Shown: one piece after another, positions 25,547-32,309 of the stretch
Numbering within the stretch: position 1 is the stretch's first letter
Layout of the letters: the number at the start of each line of letters is the position of its first letter
Source of the DNA: Clostridiales bacterium
Lineage (GTDB): Bacteria > Bacillota > Clostridia > Lachnospirales > Lachnospiraceae
DNA: 43,719 bases
Reading direction: 5' to 3'
NCBI GenBank assembly: GCA_018374355.1
Contig: JAHAFI010000027.1
Coordinates: 1-43,719, forward strand
The notes under the pieces: generated by a model
What the model saw: the letters and a program-made list of their open reading frames with translations, nothing else
What the model was told of the DNA's origin: nothing
Database searches by the model: none
Program-made: the position numbers and the translations under genes

Positions 25547-27230
25547 TAGATGTCACTGCTTGGGGGTGGTGGCGGCCGCGGAGGAATCCCTTCGATCTTC
25601 GCCGGAGCAGGCAGCTTCGAGAACTGTGAAAATCTAAGAGCCGGAGCAACAGCCAGTCAGGGCACCGGGCGATTCGACAAGAAAATCTGAAGGATTTTCT
25701 CGTCTCAGCACCCTGAGATTCAGGCCTTGATGGCCTGAATCTCTCCCTGCCTGTCTGCTGCTCCGGCTCTAAGTTTTTCATCAGTCCTCTTCGTATGCCT
25801 GCTCCGACGAAGATCGAAGGGATTCCTCCGCTGGGGACACTTTCAAGAGGGGAGGATGGGGTGCGGGAGGAAGTTTCCGAATCTGCACCGTCGATATTTG
25901 AAATACTATTGTTGCCAACGATTTGTTCGAAAATCATTTTAGCCTTATCAGGAGACTTGACAGTATAGCTCAGGGTTGGTTTTACACCATCGTTTACCCA
26001 CACTTCTGAAAAATCGGAATTGAAGTGAATATATGTACCGCCACGATATGAGGACATTACCAATTGCTCAGGAGCTTCGGGAAGATTTAGAAGGAGTGTG
26101 TTTGTTTTATCTCTGTCTTCATCCCTGCTTAATGTTACTTCTTGTCGTGAAATTTGTATATCAAAAAGTTCGTTCAGAATTTCATCCTCAGCATCGTCGG
26201 CATAACGATATTCATTTCCATCAAAAAACTGTACGGCGGTTTTCTCGTTTAACGAGGAATCAAGTTCGTGCCCATCTATGTTACCAAGTCTATGTGCTGT
26301 AGGATTTGTGAGGAAACATACCGCTGCAATTATACTTACAATAATTGCAGCTACAATAATCCCAAATGCAGGCTTCTTATAATTCAATACTGAGTTCACT
26401 CTGTTTTTTACACCTGCTTCTCCAAAAGCAAGGGGACAAGCAGCTATCATACGGCGATTTACGCTGCAAGTTAAAAGCGCCTGTGAATAATCCGCCTTTT
26501 GCCCGTTATCTAATTCTTTGATAACCTTTTCATCGCAAGCAAACTCAATATCACGGCAAAGCAATACATAGCCAAGCCACATCAGAGGGTTAAACCAATG
26601 TATTGAGAGAACAAGAAAACCAAGTAGTTTCCATAGGTGGTCTTTGCGGCGGATGTGGGCTTGTTCGTGGGCAATAACGTGCTTCATATCTTGCTCATTC
26701 ATTTTGAACGGCAGATATATCTTCGGTTTAACAATACCAAGCGCAAAGGGAGAGACAACACTTTCGCTTTGATAAATATTATTTCGCAGTAAAACTGCCG
26801 TTCTGATTTTTCTCTTTACACGCCAATAACTGATGGCGGTATATACGAACAAAACTACAATACCCGCTAACCAAACGACAGATAATACCGGCAGCAATAT
26901 TTGCAGCGGATTTGCACTTGCTACCGGATTGGGTGCAAAAGAACTACTGATCATTGGGTTTATGATATGGTTAATAATGGGAATACCGCTATCAATAGTT
27001 GGTGTTCCGGCCATCATAATTTCAGGACTTACCGTTTGTGTGCTTGGGATTAAGCTCATCACGCTTTCTATACTAAAAGGGCAAACAAGACGAATAGCAA
27101 CGATTCCCCAAAGCAGAACTGTTATCCACTTTGGTGCTTTTTTTAGCAATAATCTTAAAATCAATACCGCAGGTACAATCCAACTTGCAGATATACTCAT
27201 ATTTACAACGCTAAGGAAAAATTCAGTCAT
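25500..27230 (-). CDS. BlaR1/MecR1-like M56 sensor peptidase with repeat-derived 3' end
   Basis: A 576-codon frame. Residues 1-330 are an M56 antirepressor: four hydrophobic segments, zinc motif H-E-Q-A-H in V-I-A-H-E-Q-A-H-I-R-R-K-D-H, a downstream F-A-C-D-E-K ligand block and a TM segment near 300-325. A soluble extracellular part follows to about residue 460; it lacks a penicillin-binding serine-transferase motif, so beta-lactam sensing is not supported. From about residue 467 (25831) the frame is translated from the structured repeat copy 2 and then runs antisense into the phosphopantetheinyl transferase gene. The original stop has therefore probably been lost. The start overlaps the BlaI stop by 4 bases. 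It would cleave the partner repressor on sensing an unknown signal. Confidence 0.8.
   Translation of the reverse strand: MTEFFLSVVNMSISASWIVPAVLILRLLLKKAPKWITVLLWGIVAIRLVCPFSIESVMSLIPSTQTVSPEIMMAGTPTIDSGIPIINHIINPMISSSFAPNPVASANPLQILLPVLSVVWLAGIVVLFVYTAISYWRVKRKIRTAVLLRNNIYQSESVVSPFALGIVKPKIYLPFKMNEQDMKHVIAHEQAHIRRKDHLWKLLGFLVLSIHWFNPLMWLGYVLLCRDIEFACDEKVIKELDNGQKADYSQALLTCSVNRRMIAACPLAFGEAGVKNRVNSVLNYKKPAFGIIVAAIIVSIIAAVCFLTNPTAHRLGNIDGHELDSSLNEKTAVQFFDGNEYRYADDAEDEILNELFDIQISRQEVTLSRDEDRDKTNTLLLNLPEAPEQLVMSSYRGGTYIHFNSDFSEVWVNDGVKPTLSYTVKSPDKAKMIFEQIVGNNSISNIDGADSETSSRTPSSPLESVPSGGIPSIFVGAGIRRGLMKNLEPEQQTGRERFRPSRPESQGAETRKSFRFSCRIARCPDWLLLRLLDFHSSRSCLLRRRSKGFLRGRHHPQAVTSTKFPTLSLQFPHPTS
25569..25846 (-). 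ncRNA. Structured repeat element, copy 2 (candidate non-coding RNA)
   Basis: The 254-base core (25578-25831) folds like copy 1. A 36-position stem (25578-25613 with 25796-25831, 35 Watson-Crick pairs) leads to an internal loop containing a 6-pair helix (25621-25626 with 25782-25787), then a 35-position stem (25628-25662 with 25745-25779) and the three-way junction. Hairpin B (25667-25713) has a 5-bp stem, the same ATTC/TCAG internal loop, a 12-bp stem and the same TGAAG loop; hairpin A (25715-25743) has a perfect 12-bp stem and 5-base loop. Junction CACC and single T linkers match copy 1. Flanks GTGGCGGC (25569-25576) and TGGnnAC...TTTC are shared. Stem sequences are otherwise unrelated to copy 1. 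Confidence 0.7.
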
Positions 27231-27598
27231 TTTAACTCTCCTTTCCGATAATGGTCTATCATCTGCTGAACAGCATCAATCTCTTTGTCGGAAATCTTTT
27301 GGTGCTTTGTAAATGCCGCAATAAATGCAGGGAGAGAGCCTTCAAAGGTTTTCTCTACCATTTCGTTCAGCTCTGCGGCTTGTATTTCATCTTTACTGAC
27401 AAGGGAAGTAACAATGGTATTTTCGTTTTTCAACACACCACGCTGGGACAAACGCTTGATTACGGTGTAGGTAGTGGTAGGTTTCCAACCGAGCTGTTCT
27501 TTGCAAAGTTCCACAAGCTTACTGCTTTTAACGGGTTCGTGTTCCCATAAAATCAAACAAAAGCGATATTCACTTTCAAATACCTTAGGTGTATCCAT
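27227..27598 (-). CDS. BlaI/MecI/CopY family transcriptional repressor
   Basis: A 123-residue winged-helix repressor. The N-terminal domain (1-70) has E-Y-R-F-C-L-I-L-W-E-H-E-P-V and the recognition stretch K-P-T-T-T-Y-T-V-I-K-R-L; the C-terminal half is the helical dimer region where the partner protease normally cuts. It is translationally coupled to the M56 gene by an ATGA overlap. Its operator is probably the triple inverted repeat at 27616-27657, just upstream, so the pair would be autoregulated. No target gene such as a beta-lactamase is adjacent. Confidence 0.92.
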   Translation of the reverse strand: MDTPKVFESEYRFCLILWEHEPVKSSKLVELCKEQLGWKPTTTYTVIKRLSQRGVLKNENTIVTSLVSKDEIQAAELNEMVEKTFEGSLPAFIAAFTKHQKISDKEIDAVQQMIDHYRKGELK

Positions 27599-27615
27599 AA
27601 TTAACGTCTCCTTTT

Positions 27616-27657
27616 CTCTAATTCATTAGAGTACATATATACTCTATCGTATTAGAG
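27616..27657 (-). promoter_or_regulatory. Overlapping inverted-repeat operators upstream of the BlaI-like gene
   Basis: Three interlocking palindromes: CTCTAAT-TC-ATTAGAG (27616-27631, perfect), AGAGTA-N6-TACTCT (27628-27645) and CTCTA-N4-ATTAGAG (27642-27657, near perfect). Shared half-sites mean adjacent dimers would abut. They sit 18-59 bases before the repressor start, in the expected promoter zone. Confidence 0.75.
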
Positions 27658-27707
27658 CTGATTTGTCAATAAATTTACATAAAGTTATGGTGAATGCAGA
27701 CTTTTAT

Positions 27708-27851
27708 GGTTACTGTTTACTGGCAATATTCCGCGAGGTGTTTTCACGCAGATTGCGCGGAAATCCCGAGACATACAGCGCCAAAATGGGATGAAATCAC
27801 ATTTTGTGTGCATCGCGAAGCGTGTTGCTGTGAACGGAGTGAAAAGTAACC
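27708..27851. mobile_element. MITE-like element, copy 1, 144 bp
   Basis: The ends GGTTACTGTTTACT and AGTGAAAAGTAACC are inverted repeats (12 of 14 matching). A direct repeat TTTTAT flanks the element on both sides (27702-27707 and 27852-27857), as expected for target duplication. Inside are a TTCCGCG/CGCGGAA hairpin (27729-27761) and an AAAATGGGAT/ATCACATTTT hairpin (27784-27806). The first 99 bases from 27709 match the copy at 43621 at 93 positions. It contains no gene, so transposition would need an enzyme encoded elsewhere. Confidence 0.75.
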
Positions 27852-27896
27852 TTTTATCCGTTGCTTTCAAAAATTACTCTGTTTGCAGCAATTCAA

Positions 27897-28421
27897 TTAA
27901 ATGCGCCCCTTGTATTCACTACGGATTATTTCGTCCATTTCTTCCGGCGTTTCCTTACAGCCGCCCTCAAGCCATTTTTTTACAATCGCATTAAATCCAC
28001 TCCTGAAAAATTCTATATGATAATCAATATGTTTATTAGCAAAATGTTGCTCTGCCTGATGTACATCAAAATATTTAATCTGATATTGATTGTCATATCC
28101 GAGTTTGAAGTAGGTTCGATAAAACAGTTGATTATCCCTAATGTGACGGAACAGTTTCAGATAATCGTTACTGTTGAAGCGTTGGCTTTTCTCTGCTTCA
28201 TAAAGTCGGTTTACCTCATCTTCTAAATGCTCTCTTACTTTGTCTGCAAGGTCAAAAATGTCAATATAGTTTGCATAAAAGGTACTTCGATTTAATTCAC
28301 AGGATTTGCAGATATCCGATACTGTAATTTCATGTAACGTTTTTGTTTGCAGTAATTCAAGAAATACTTTCTCAATACGCTCTATAGATTCACGCCGCCG
28401 CCGATTATTTTTTGTGTTCAT
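27897..28421 (-). CDS. TetR/AcrR family transcriptional regulator
   Basis: A 174-residue regulator. The N-terminal helix-turn-helix (about 10-60) reads I-E-K-V-F-L-E-L-L ... I-T-V-S-D-I-C-K-S-C-E-L-N-R-S-T-F-Y-A-N-Y, the standard TetR pattern, and the C-terminal ligand domain resembles the short DhaS-like or TetR_C_7 type. It is divergent from a small membrane-protein gene cluster (28681-29422), which is its likely target. Its GAGGTG ribosome site touches the structured repeat that begins at 28432. Confidence 0.88.
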   Translation of the reverse strand: MNTKNNRRRRESIERIEKVFLELLQTKTLHEITVSDICKSCELNRSTFYANYIDIFDLADKVREHLEDEVNRLYEAEKSQRFNSNDYLKLFRHIRDNQLFYRTYFKLGYDNQYQIKYFDVHQAEQHFANKHIDYHIEFFRSGFNAIVKKWLEGGCKETPEEMDEIIRSEYKGRI

Positions 28422-28431
28422 GCTGCACCTC

Positions 28432-28497
28432 TTTTATTCCCGCAGGCAACGAGCCATGCGGATATGCTTACATATCCATTTGGCGACTGCTGCGAGG
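28432..28497 (+). repeat. 66-nt hairpin repeat, copy 1
   Basis: It matches the copy at 29584-29649 at 59 of 66 positions. It folds as nested stems: CGCAG/CTGCG, GCCA/TGGC and GGATATG/CATATCC with a 4-base loop. It lies between the divergent tetR and membrane-protein genes, directly followed by the terminator at 28506. Confidence 0.7.
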
Positions 28498-28505
28498 GTC
28501 AAATA

Positions 28506-28562
28506 CCCCGCTGCTCTGCAGCGTTACAAATTTGATGCCACGTTGCTTGCAGCGGGGTTTTT
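28506..28562 (+). terminator. Strong terminator-like hairpin following the 66-nt repeat
   Basis: A perfect 9-bp stem CCCCGCTGC/GCAGCGGGG (28506-28514 with 28549-28557), an inner 6-bp stem with one G-U pair (28518-28523 with 28541-28546), and a TTTTT run. It precedes the next promoter (28595), so repeat plus terminator could be a short independent transcript. Confidence 0.75.
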
Positions 28563-28594
28563 GATTATTCCAACACATGTGTGTGAATTGATGA

Positions 28595-28624
28595 TTGTTT
28601 TTCAGCTCCACTAGGAATTATACT
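28595..28624 (+). promoter_or_regulatory. Candidate SigA promoter for the small-protein cluster
   Basis: TTGTTT (28595-28600) and TATACT (28619-28624) with an 18-base spacer, 57 bases before the membrane protein start. Confidence 0.55.
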
Positions 28625-28680
28625 TTAAACAGATTAAAACAACAACAGTTGCTTTAATAAAAAATAGGAGGTGCTTCAAA

Positions 28681-29051
28681 TGAAGAAAAGCAGTTTTGTA
28701 GCTATGGTATTAGGAACAGTCAGCGGTGTACTCTTTGCGCTTGGCATGTGTATGGCGCTTATCCCAGAGTGGGGTGCATTTCAGCCGGGAATTATCTTTG
28801 GATGTGTGGGATTGTTTCTTGCGTTGATTACCTTGTTTGTATGGAGAAGAATGACACACAAAGAGCCTATCCGAATTTCGGGTAAAAACATTCTTACCAT
28901 TATCGTCGGTGTTATCGGTGCTTTAGCCTTAGGTGTAGGTATGTGCTTTAGTATGGTGTGGGGCAAGATGATTTTAGGAATTGCCATCGGTCTTGCAGGC
29001 ATTGTAATTTTGCTCTGCCTTATTCCTTTAACCAAAGGCATTAAAGAGTAA
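28681..29051 (+). CDS. Small four-helix membrane protein of unknown function
   Basis: A 123-residue hydrophobic protein with four predicted membrane segments (about 5-27, 35-52, 68-88 and 95-115) and short basic loops (V-W-R-R-M-T-H-K). I do not recognise a named family. The ATG at 28681 follows AGGAGGTG by 6 bases; an apparent GTG start at 28671 is part of that ribosome site. It is divergent from a TetR regulator and leads a cluster of three small genes, so it is probably TetR-controlled. A role in membrane stress or export is possible but unsupported. Confidence 0.75.
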
Positions 29052-29068
29052 AACGATCTGTCCGCTAT

Positions 29069-29218
29069 ATGAAAGAAGAGCACATGCTTGTTTCTTGTGG
29101 AACAATGGACAAAGGCACAATACAGTTGATGAATAGCCTGACTGGTGTCACTGTCTGCCTGTTCATACTGATACTTGGAATTGCGATGATAGGGAGAGGT
29201 CAGAAAAGGAAAGGATAA
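29069..29218 (+). CDS. Predicted 49-residue single-span membrane peptide
   Basis: A short frame with one hydrophobic segment (G-V-T-V-C-L-F-I-L-I-L-G-I-A-M-I) followed by a basic tail G-R-G-Q-K-R-K-G, the pattern of small inner-membrane proteins with the C-terminus in the cytoplasm. A second ATG at 29084 has a slightly better AGAAGAG site upstream and would give 44 residues. It fits in the 173-base gap between two other small genes on the same strand. Evidence for expression is only context and composition. Confidence 0.45.
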   Translation: MKEEHMLVSCGTMDKGTIQLMNSLTGVTVCLFILILGIAMIGRGQKRKG

Positions 29219-29224
29219 TATATT

Positions 29225-29422
29225 ATGGCAAAGTCAAAATTAGTAAAAGCAAATGAAAAAATTGCAGAAAAAGTTGTTGGAACATTTGAAAAAATCGAAG
29301 ATACAGTTGTCGGAGGTTACACAAAAATCGAGGATGCTTTTGTTGACCGCTATCTAACCAAAGAAGGCGAAAGTGTGGAAGAAGCAAAACAAAGAATAAA
29401 AAAAGAAGCAAATATTCAGTAA
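29225..29422 (+). CDS. Small charged repeat protein of unknown function
   Basis: A 65-residue soluble protein rich in Lys and Glu, predicted to be helical. It contains imperfect internal repeats (V-V-G-T-F-E-K-I-E-D-T, V-V-G-G-Y-T-K-I-E-D-A and the following F-V-D-R-Y) with an 11-residue period, the signature of an amphipathic helix that could lie on a membrane. The sequence style is familiar from small Clostridia proteins next to TetR genes, but I cannot name a function. It starts 6 bases after the 49-residue peptide and ends before a terminator at 29475. Confidence 0.7.
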   Translation: MAKSKLVKANEKIAEKVVGTFEKIEDTVVGGYTKIEDAFVDRYLTKEGESVEEAKQRIKKEANIQ

Positions 29423-29474
29423 ACAAGAAAAATTAAACTGCGTTTAGGCATCTGGCCTTGCGTAACTTGATAAT

Positions 29475-29516
29475 AAACGGCAGCTTTGAAAAACAATAAC
29501 CAGAGCTGCCGTTTTT
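29475..29516 (+). terminator. Rho-independent terminator after the small-protein cluster
   Basis: A perfect 11-bp stem (29475-29485 with 29504-29514) and an 18-base loop with a five-T run. It closes the 28681-29422 cluster. The rest of 29423-29753 holds only the second hairpin repeat. Confidence 0.85.
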
Positions 29517-29583
29517 GCTTATGAAAAGCAAATTGGGTGAGGGGTATTAAAGCTATCACTGTAAAAATAAGGCTTTTAAAGGA

Positions 29584-29649
29584 TTTTATTCCCGCAGGCA
29601 ACGAGCTATGCAGATATGTCTGCATATCCATTTGGCAACTGCAGCGAGG
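29584..29649 (+). repeat. 66-nt hairpin repeat, copy 2
   Basis: The second copy of the repeat at 28432. The GCTA/TGGC stem is kept through a G-U pair and the GATATG/CATATC stem is intact. It runs straight into GTTTTTGA, the same sequence that ends the copy 1 terminator, as if the intervening 60 bases had been deleted. Confidence 0.7.
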
Positions 29650-29753
29650 TTTTTGACTAAAGCTCCATGCAACCATATAATCGGCTGCAAAATTTTAAGT
29701 TTCTAATTTGAAAAACCGCATTGATTTTTTTCCTTAAACCGAATATATAAAAT

Positions 29754-30122
29754 CTAAGAGAGTTCTCCCAATAGTTCCCTCTGCTTTTTCTTACTGAACC
29801 CCTTTAACACAAGTTCATAGGATTTATCCAGCAAATCTTTTAATAATTCATCCGGAACTGCACCATCTGCTTTGATGGAATTCCAGTGGAGCTTGTTCAT
29901 GTAATAGCCGGGAAGAATGTCTTCGAATTGGGTTCGCAGAAATTCTCCTTCGGTCGGTTCCAACTTTAAGGTTATGTAGTAGGGGGCATTTTTGTCACCC
30001 AGACAGATGGCGGCGAACATTTTGCCGCCAATTTGATAGCGAATCCAGTTCCAGTCGGGCTGCAAATCTTTAGCAACACCTTTTTTGTTTAATAGAAATT
30101 CGTCAATCCAAGGATATCTCAT
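29754..30122 (-). CDS. MmcQ/YjbR family protein
   Basis: A 122-residue protein of the YjbR (CyaY-like fold) family. It shows the usual W-N-W-I-R-Y-Q-I-G-G-K-M-F-A, Y-Y-I-T-L-K-L-E-P and P-G-Y-Y-M-N-K-L-H-W-N-S-I sequence blocks and a C-terminal helix with D-K-S-Y-E-L-V. Members may bind DNA, but their role is poorly defined. The start codon overlaps the last codon of the upstream GNAT remnant (ATGA), indicating that the two were once one operon. Confidence 0.88.
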   Translation of the reverse strand: MRYPWIDEFLLNKKGVAKDLQPDWNWIRYQIGGKMFAAICLGDKNAPYYITLKLEPTEGEFLRTQFEDILPGYYMNKLHWNSIKADGAVPDELLKDLLDKSYELVLKGFSKKKQRELLGELS

Positions 30123-30380
30123 GTGAAAAATTCTCCTTTCATGTAAATTTGGATGGGTTTTGCAAGAAGTACAAGCCCGTCAAGGGCTGTGATCTCATCT
30201 CCGGTTTTTAAAATATAGCCGGTAAAGTAGTAGTTGTTCAGATGGTTTTCAAAAAAGCCATCACCTGTTTTTGGAATCATAGGTATCGTTCCATGGCTCG
30301 CGGGAGAAGGTGTCCATAAATAGTTCGACAGAAGGTTCGAGATGAGAACGGTCGAATTTGTATAATTTTAGTGTTTTCAC
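30119..30380 (-). pseudogene. GNAT acetyltransferase remnant, frameshifted and truncated
   Basis: Starting from a GTG at 30380, 39 codons (30261-30380) encode K-L-Y-K-F-D-R-S-H-L-E and L-F-M-D-T-F-S-R-E-P-W-N-D, a typical GNAT opening, then hit TGA. In the adjoining frame (30119-30262) the protein continues with F-F-E-N-H-L-N-N-Y-Y-F-T-G-Y and a degenerate end overlapping the YjbR start. The acetyl-CoA-binding half is missing. A minus-strand gene here has been destroyed by at least one frameshift and a deletion. Confidence 0.65.
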
Positions 30381-30573
30381 TTATAGAAGTAGTATACTTT
30401 GATACCGGAGAACATTCAAGGGATCTTTACTGTATCGGTCAGATGGCAGATGCTTTTTTATGCAAATCTGAAGCTTCGCAGGCTTTTTTTATTTTGTGCA
30501 AAATGTTATGATAAATATGACATACAGTTGACATGTTTTACGTGATATTATAAGACAGGAAGTGAGAAATATC
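30381..30573. other. AT-rich intergenic region without a gene
   Basis: The region contains an imperfect hairpin TCAGAT/ATCTGA (30439-30470) and a run of seven T at 30483-30489. A TTGACA at 30522-30527 with TATAAG 15 bases later is a poor promoter candidate for the YafY gene. No other signal is seen. Confidence 0.4.
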
Positions 30574-31482
30574 ATGAAGATAGACAGACTTATCGGAATT
30601 CTTTCTGTGTTATTGCAGGAGGAAAAAATTACTGCACCTGAACTGGCAGAAAAATTTGAGGTATCCAGAAGAACCATTCATAGAGATATAGAGAATCTGT
30701 GTAAAGCCGGTATTCCGATTAGTACATCGCAAGGTATCCATGGCGGCATCAGCATTATGGAGGGATACCGGATGGATAAAACTTTACTGACATCCAAAGA
30801 TATGCAGATGATACTGGCGGGGTTGAGAAGTCTTGATAGTGTAAGTGGAAGCCATTATTACGGACAGCTTATGGAGAAAATCAAATCTGGTTCTTCTGAA
30901 TATATGAGCGGCAGTGAATCAATACTGATTGACCTGTCATCTTGGTATAAGGATTCCCTGCCGCTAAAAATCGAAGTGATTCAAAAGGGAATTGAGGAAA
31001 GAAAGGTGCTTAGTTTTCATTACTACGCACCAACGGGAGAAAGTGTAAGAGAGATTGAACCGTATTTTTTGATATTTAAGTGGAGCAGTTGGTATGTCTG
31101 GGGGTGGTGTAAACTTCGAAAAGACTATCGGATGTTTAAAGTAAATCGAATGGATAAAATAGTACAAACTGTGGAGGATGCAGTGAACAGGGATGTACCG
31201 ATGCCGGATTTGTCTGCGAAAGCAATTTTTTCTGGTGGAATCTATGTAAAAGCAGTATTTCAACCGGAGATGAAATGGCATTTGATTGAAGAATTCGGTG
31301 CAGATTCCTTTGAAGTGCAGCCGGATGGGACATTGCTTTTTGAACATGAATACACGGATAAAGAAAATTTGGTCACATGGATGTTGACCTGTAAAGATAA
31401 AGTGACCGTTTTGGAACCGGAAGAAATCAGAAATGAGCTTTTGAGTATAGCGGATAGTATAAAAAAGAAATATGAGGTGTAG
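30574..31482 (+). CDS. YafY-type regulator (HTH + WYL domain)
   Basis: A 302-residue protein. The N-terminal HTH_11 (1-60) has L-I-G-I-L-S-V-L-L-Q-E-E-K and R-R-T-I-H-R-D-I-E-N-L; the WYL domain (about 135-215) includes L-S-F-H-Y-Y-A-P and S-S-W-Y-V-W-G-W-C; the C-terminal WCX extension follows. WYL proteins bind nucleic-acid or nucleotide ligands and control stress or defence genes. The ATG at 30574 follows AGGAAGTGAG by 8 bases; a GTG at 30562 is inside that site. It lies just before the ClbS/DfsB gene, its likely target. Confidence 0.92.
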   Translation: MKIDRLIGILSVLLQEEKITAPELAEKFEVSRRTIHRDIENLCKAGIPISTSQGIHGGISIMEGYRMDKTLLTSKDMQMILAGLRSLDSVSGSHYYGQLMEKIKSGSSEYMSGSESILIDLSSWYKDSLPLKIEVIQKGIEERKVLSFHYYAPTGESVREIEPYFLIFKWSSWYVWGWCKLRKDYRMFKVNRMDKIVQTVEDAVNRDVPMPDLSAKAIFSGGIYVKAVFQPEMKWHLIEEFGADSFEVQPDGTLLFEHEYTDKENLVTWMLTCKDKVTVLEPEEIRNELLSIADSIKKKYEV

Positions 31483-31539
31483 ACGGTGAGAATGGCGGCT
31501 GAAATTGGTTCATTTGCAAATTAAAAGGAGGGAATTGAC

Positions 31540-32076
31540 ATGCCAAGACCAAGAAATAAAGAGGATTTAATAAGTGCAGCGGCAACAAATTATGAGAAAA
31601 TGCTGAAATTGATTGAAAACAGAACAGAAAGTGAAAAGAGTATCTGCTATGACTTTTCCGCTGACGAAAAGAAAAAGGAAGCGCACTGGAAACGGGATAA
31701 GAATCTGCGGGATGTGCTGATGCACTTGCATGAATGGCATCTGTTATTATTGGAATGGATAAAGAATCGTGAGGATGGAAGTAATAAACCATTTTTGATG
31801 GAGGGATATAACTGGAAAACATATGGCGCTATGAATGTTGTTTTTTTCAATCGCTGCCAGAACGTAACGGAAGCAGAAGCTCTGAAAAAATTCATGGAGT
31901 CTCACCGAATGGTTATGGAGGCGCTGAATACATTTTCAAATGAAGAGTTGTTTACAAATACCTACTATCCGTGGGTTGGCGGAAGCTGTATCGGAAGCTA
32001 TTTTATCAGTACAACAAGCAGTCATTATGATTGGGCGGTGAAGAAAATGAAGGCGCATAAGAAAATTTGCATGTAG
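31540..32076 (+). CDS. ClbS/DfsB family four-helix bundle protein (DinB-like)
   Basis: A 178-residue DUF1706-type protein. Landmarks are P-R-P-R-N-K-E-D-L at the start, the central W-K-R-D-K-N-L-R-D-V-L-M-H-L-H-E-W-H-L-L-L-L-E-W with the family His residues, and a C-terminal S-H-Y-D-W-A-V-K-K. ClbS detoxifies colibactin by hydrolysing its cyclopropane warhead and DfsB is related to bacillithiol-family enzymes; the substrate here is unknown. An AGGAGGG ribosome site lies upstream, and the regulator gene is 57 bases away. Confidence 0.88.
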   Translation: MPRPRNKEDLISAAATNYEKMLKLIENRTESEKSICYDFSADEKKKEAHWKRDKNLRDVLMHLHEWHLLLLEWIKNREDGSNKPFLMEGYNWKTYGAMNVVFFNRCQNVTEAEALKKFMESHRMVMEALNTFSNEELFTNTYYPWVGGSCIGSYFISTTSSHYDWAVKKMKAHKKICM

Positions 32077-32080
32077 GAGG

Positions 32081-32221
32081 GGAAAATATGGCATTCGATT
32101 AAGAAGCAGGCGATTTTGCCGTTGGCTGATGGAAAGTAGGATTGAAGTGGATAACACCAGTTTTGAAAAGACAGATTTAGATGAAATTATTCGGAAAATC
32201 AAAGGGGATTTGCAGCCGTGA
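32081..32221 (+). pseudogene. Remnant of an adenylate-kinase-like ATPase gene
   Basis: A good AGGAGGGG site precedes ATG-GCA-TTC-GAT-TAA at 32088, an abortive four-codon frame. In another frame (32081-32221) the sequence reads R-R-F-C-R-W-L-M-E-S-R-I-E-V-D-N-T, the C-terminal signature of a small AAA/adenylate-kinase-like family, and ends in a proper stop. The front of the gene appears to have been fused to the tail by an internal deletion. The last 30 codons could still start at the ATG at 32129. Confidence 0.5.
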
Positions 32222-32309
32222 ATCAGAAAATAACAAAAATCAGTTGAAAACAGACGGAAATTATGCTTGAATGAGAATCAGAAATCATTAAAATTGGGGG
32301 TAATAACAA

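Noticed and set aside
25500..27230. A beta-lactam sensor role for the BlaR1-like protein
   Set aside because: The extracellular part has no penicillin-binding serine-lysine motif, and no beta-lactamase gene is nearby.
27705..27857. A CRISPR-like repeat
   Set aside because: There are only two copies, 16 kb apart, with no spacer periodicity and no cas genes; inverted ends and flanking duplication fit a MITE-like unit better.
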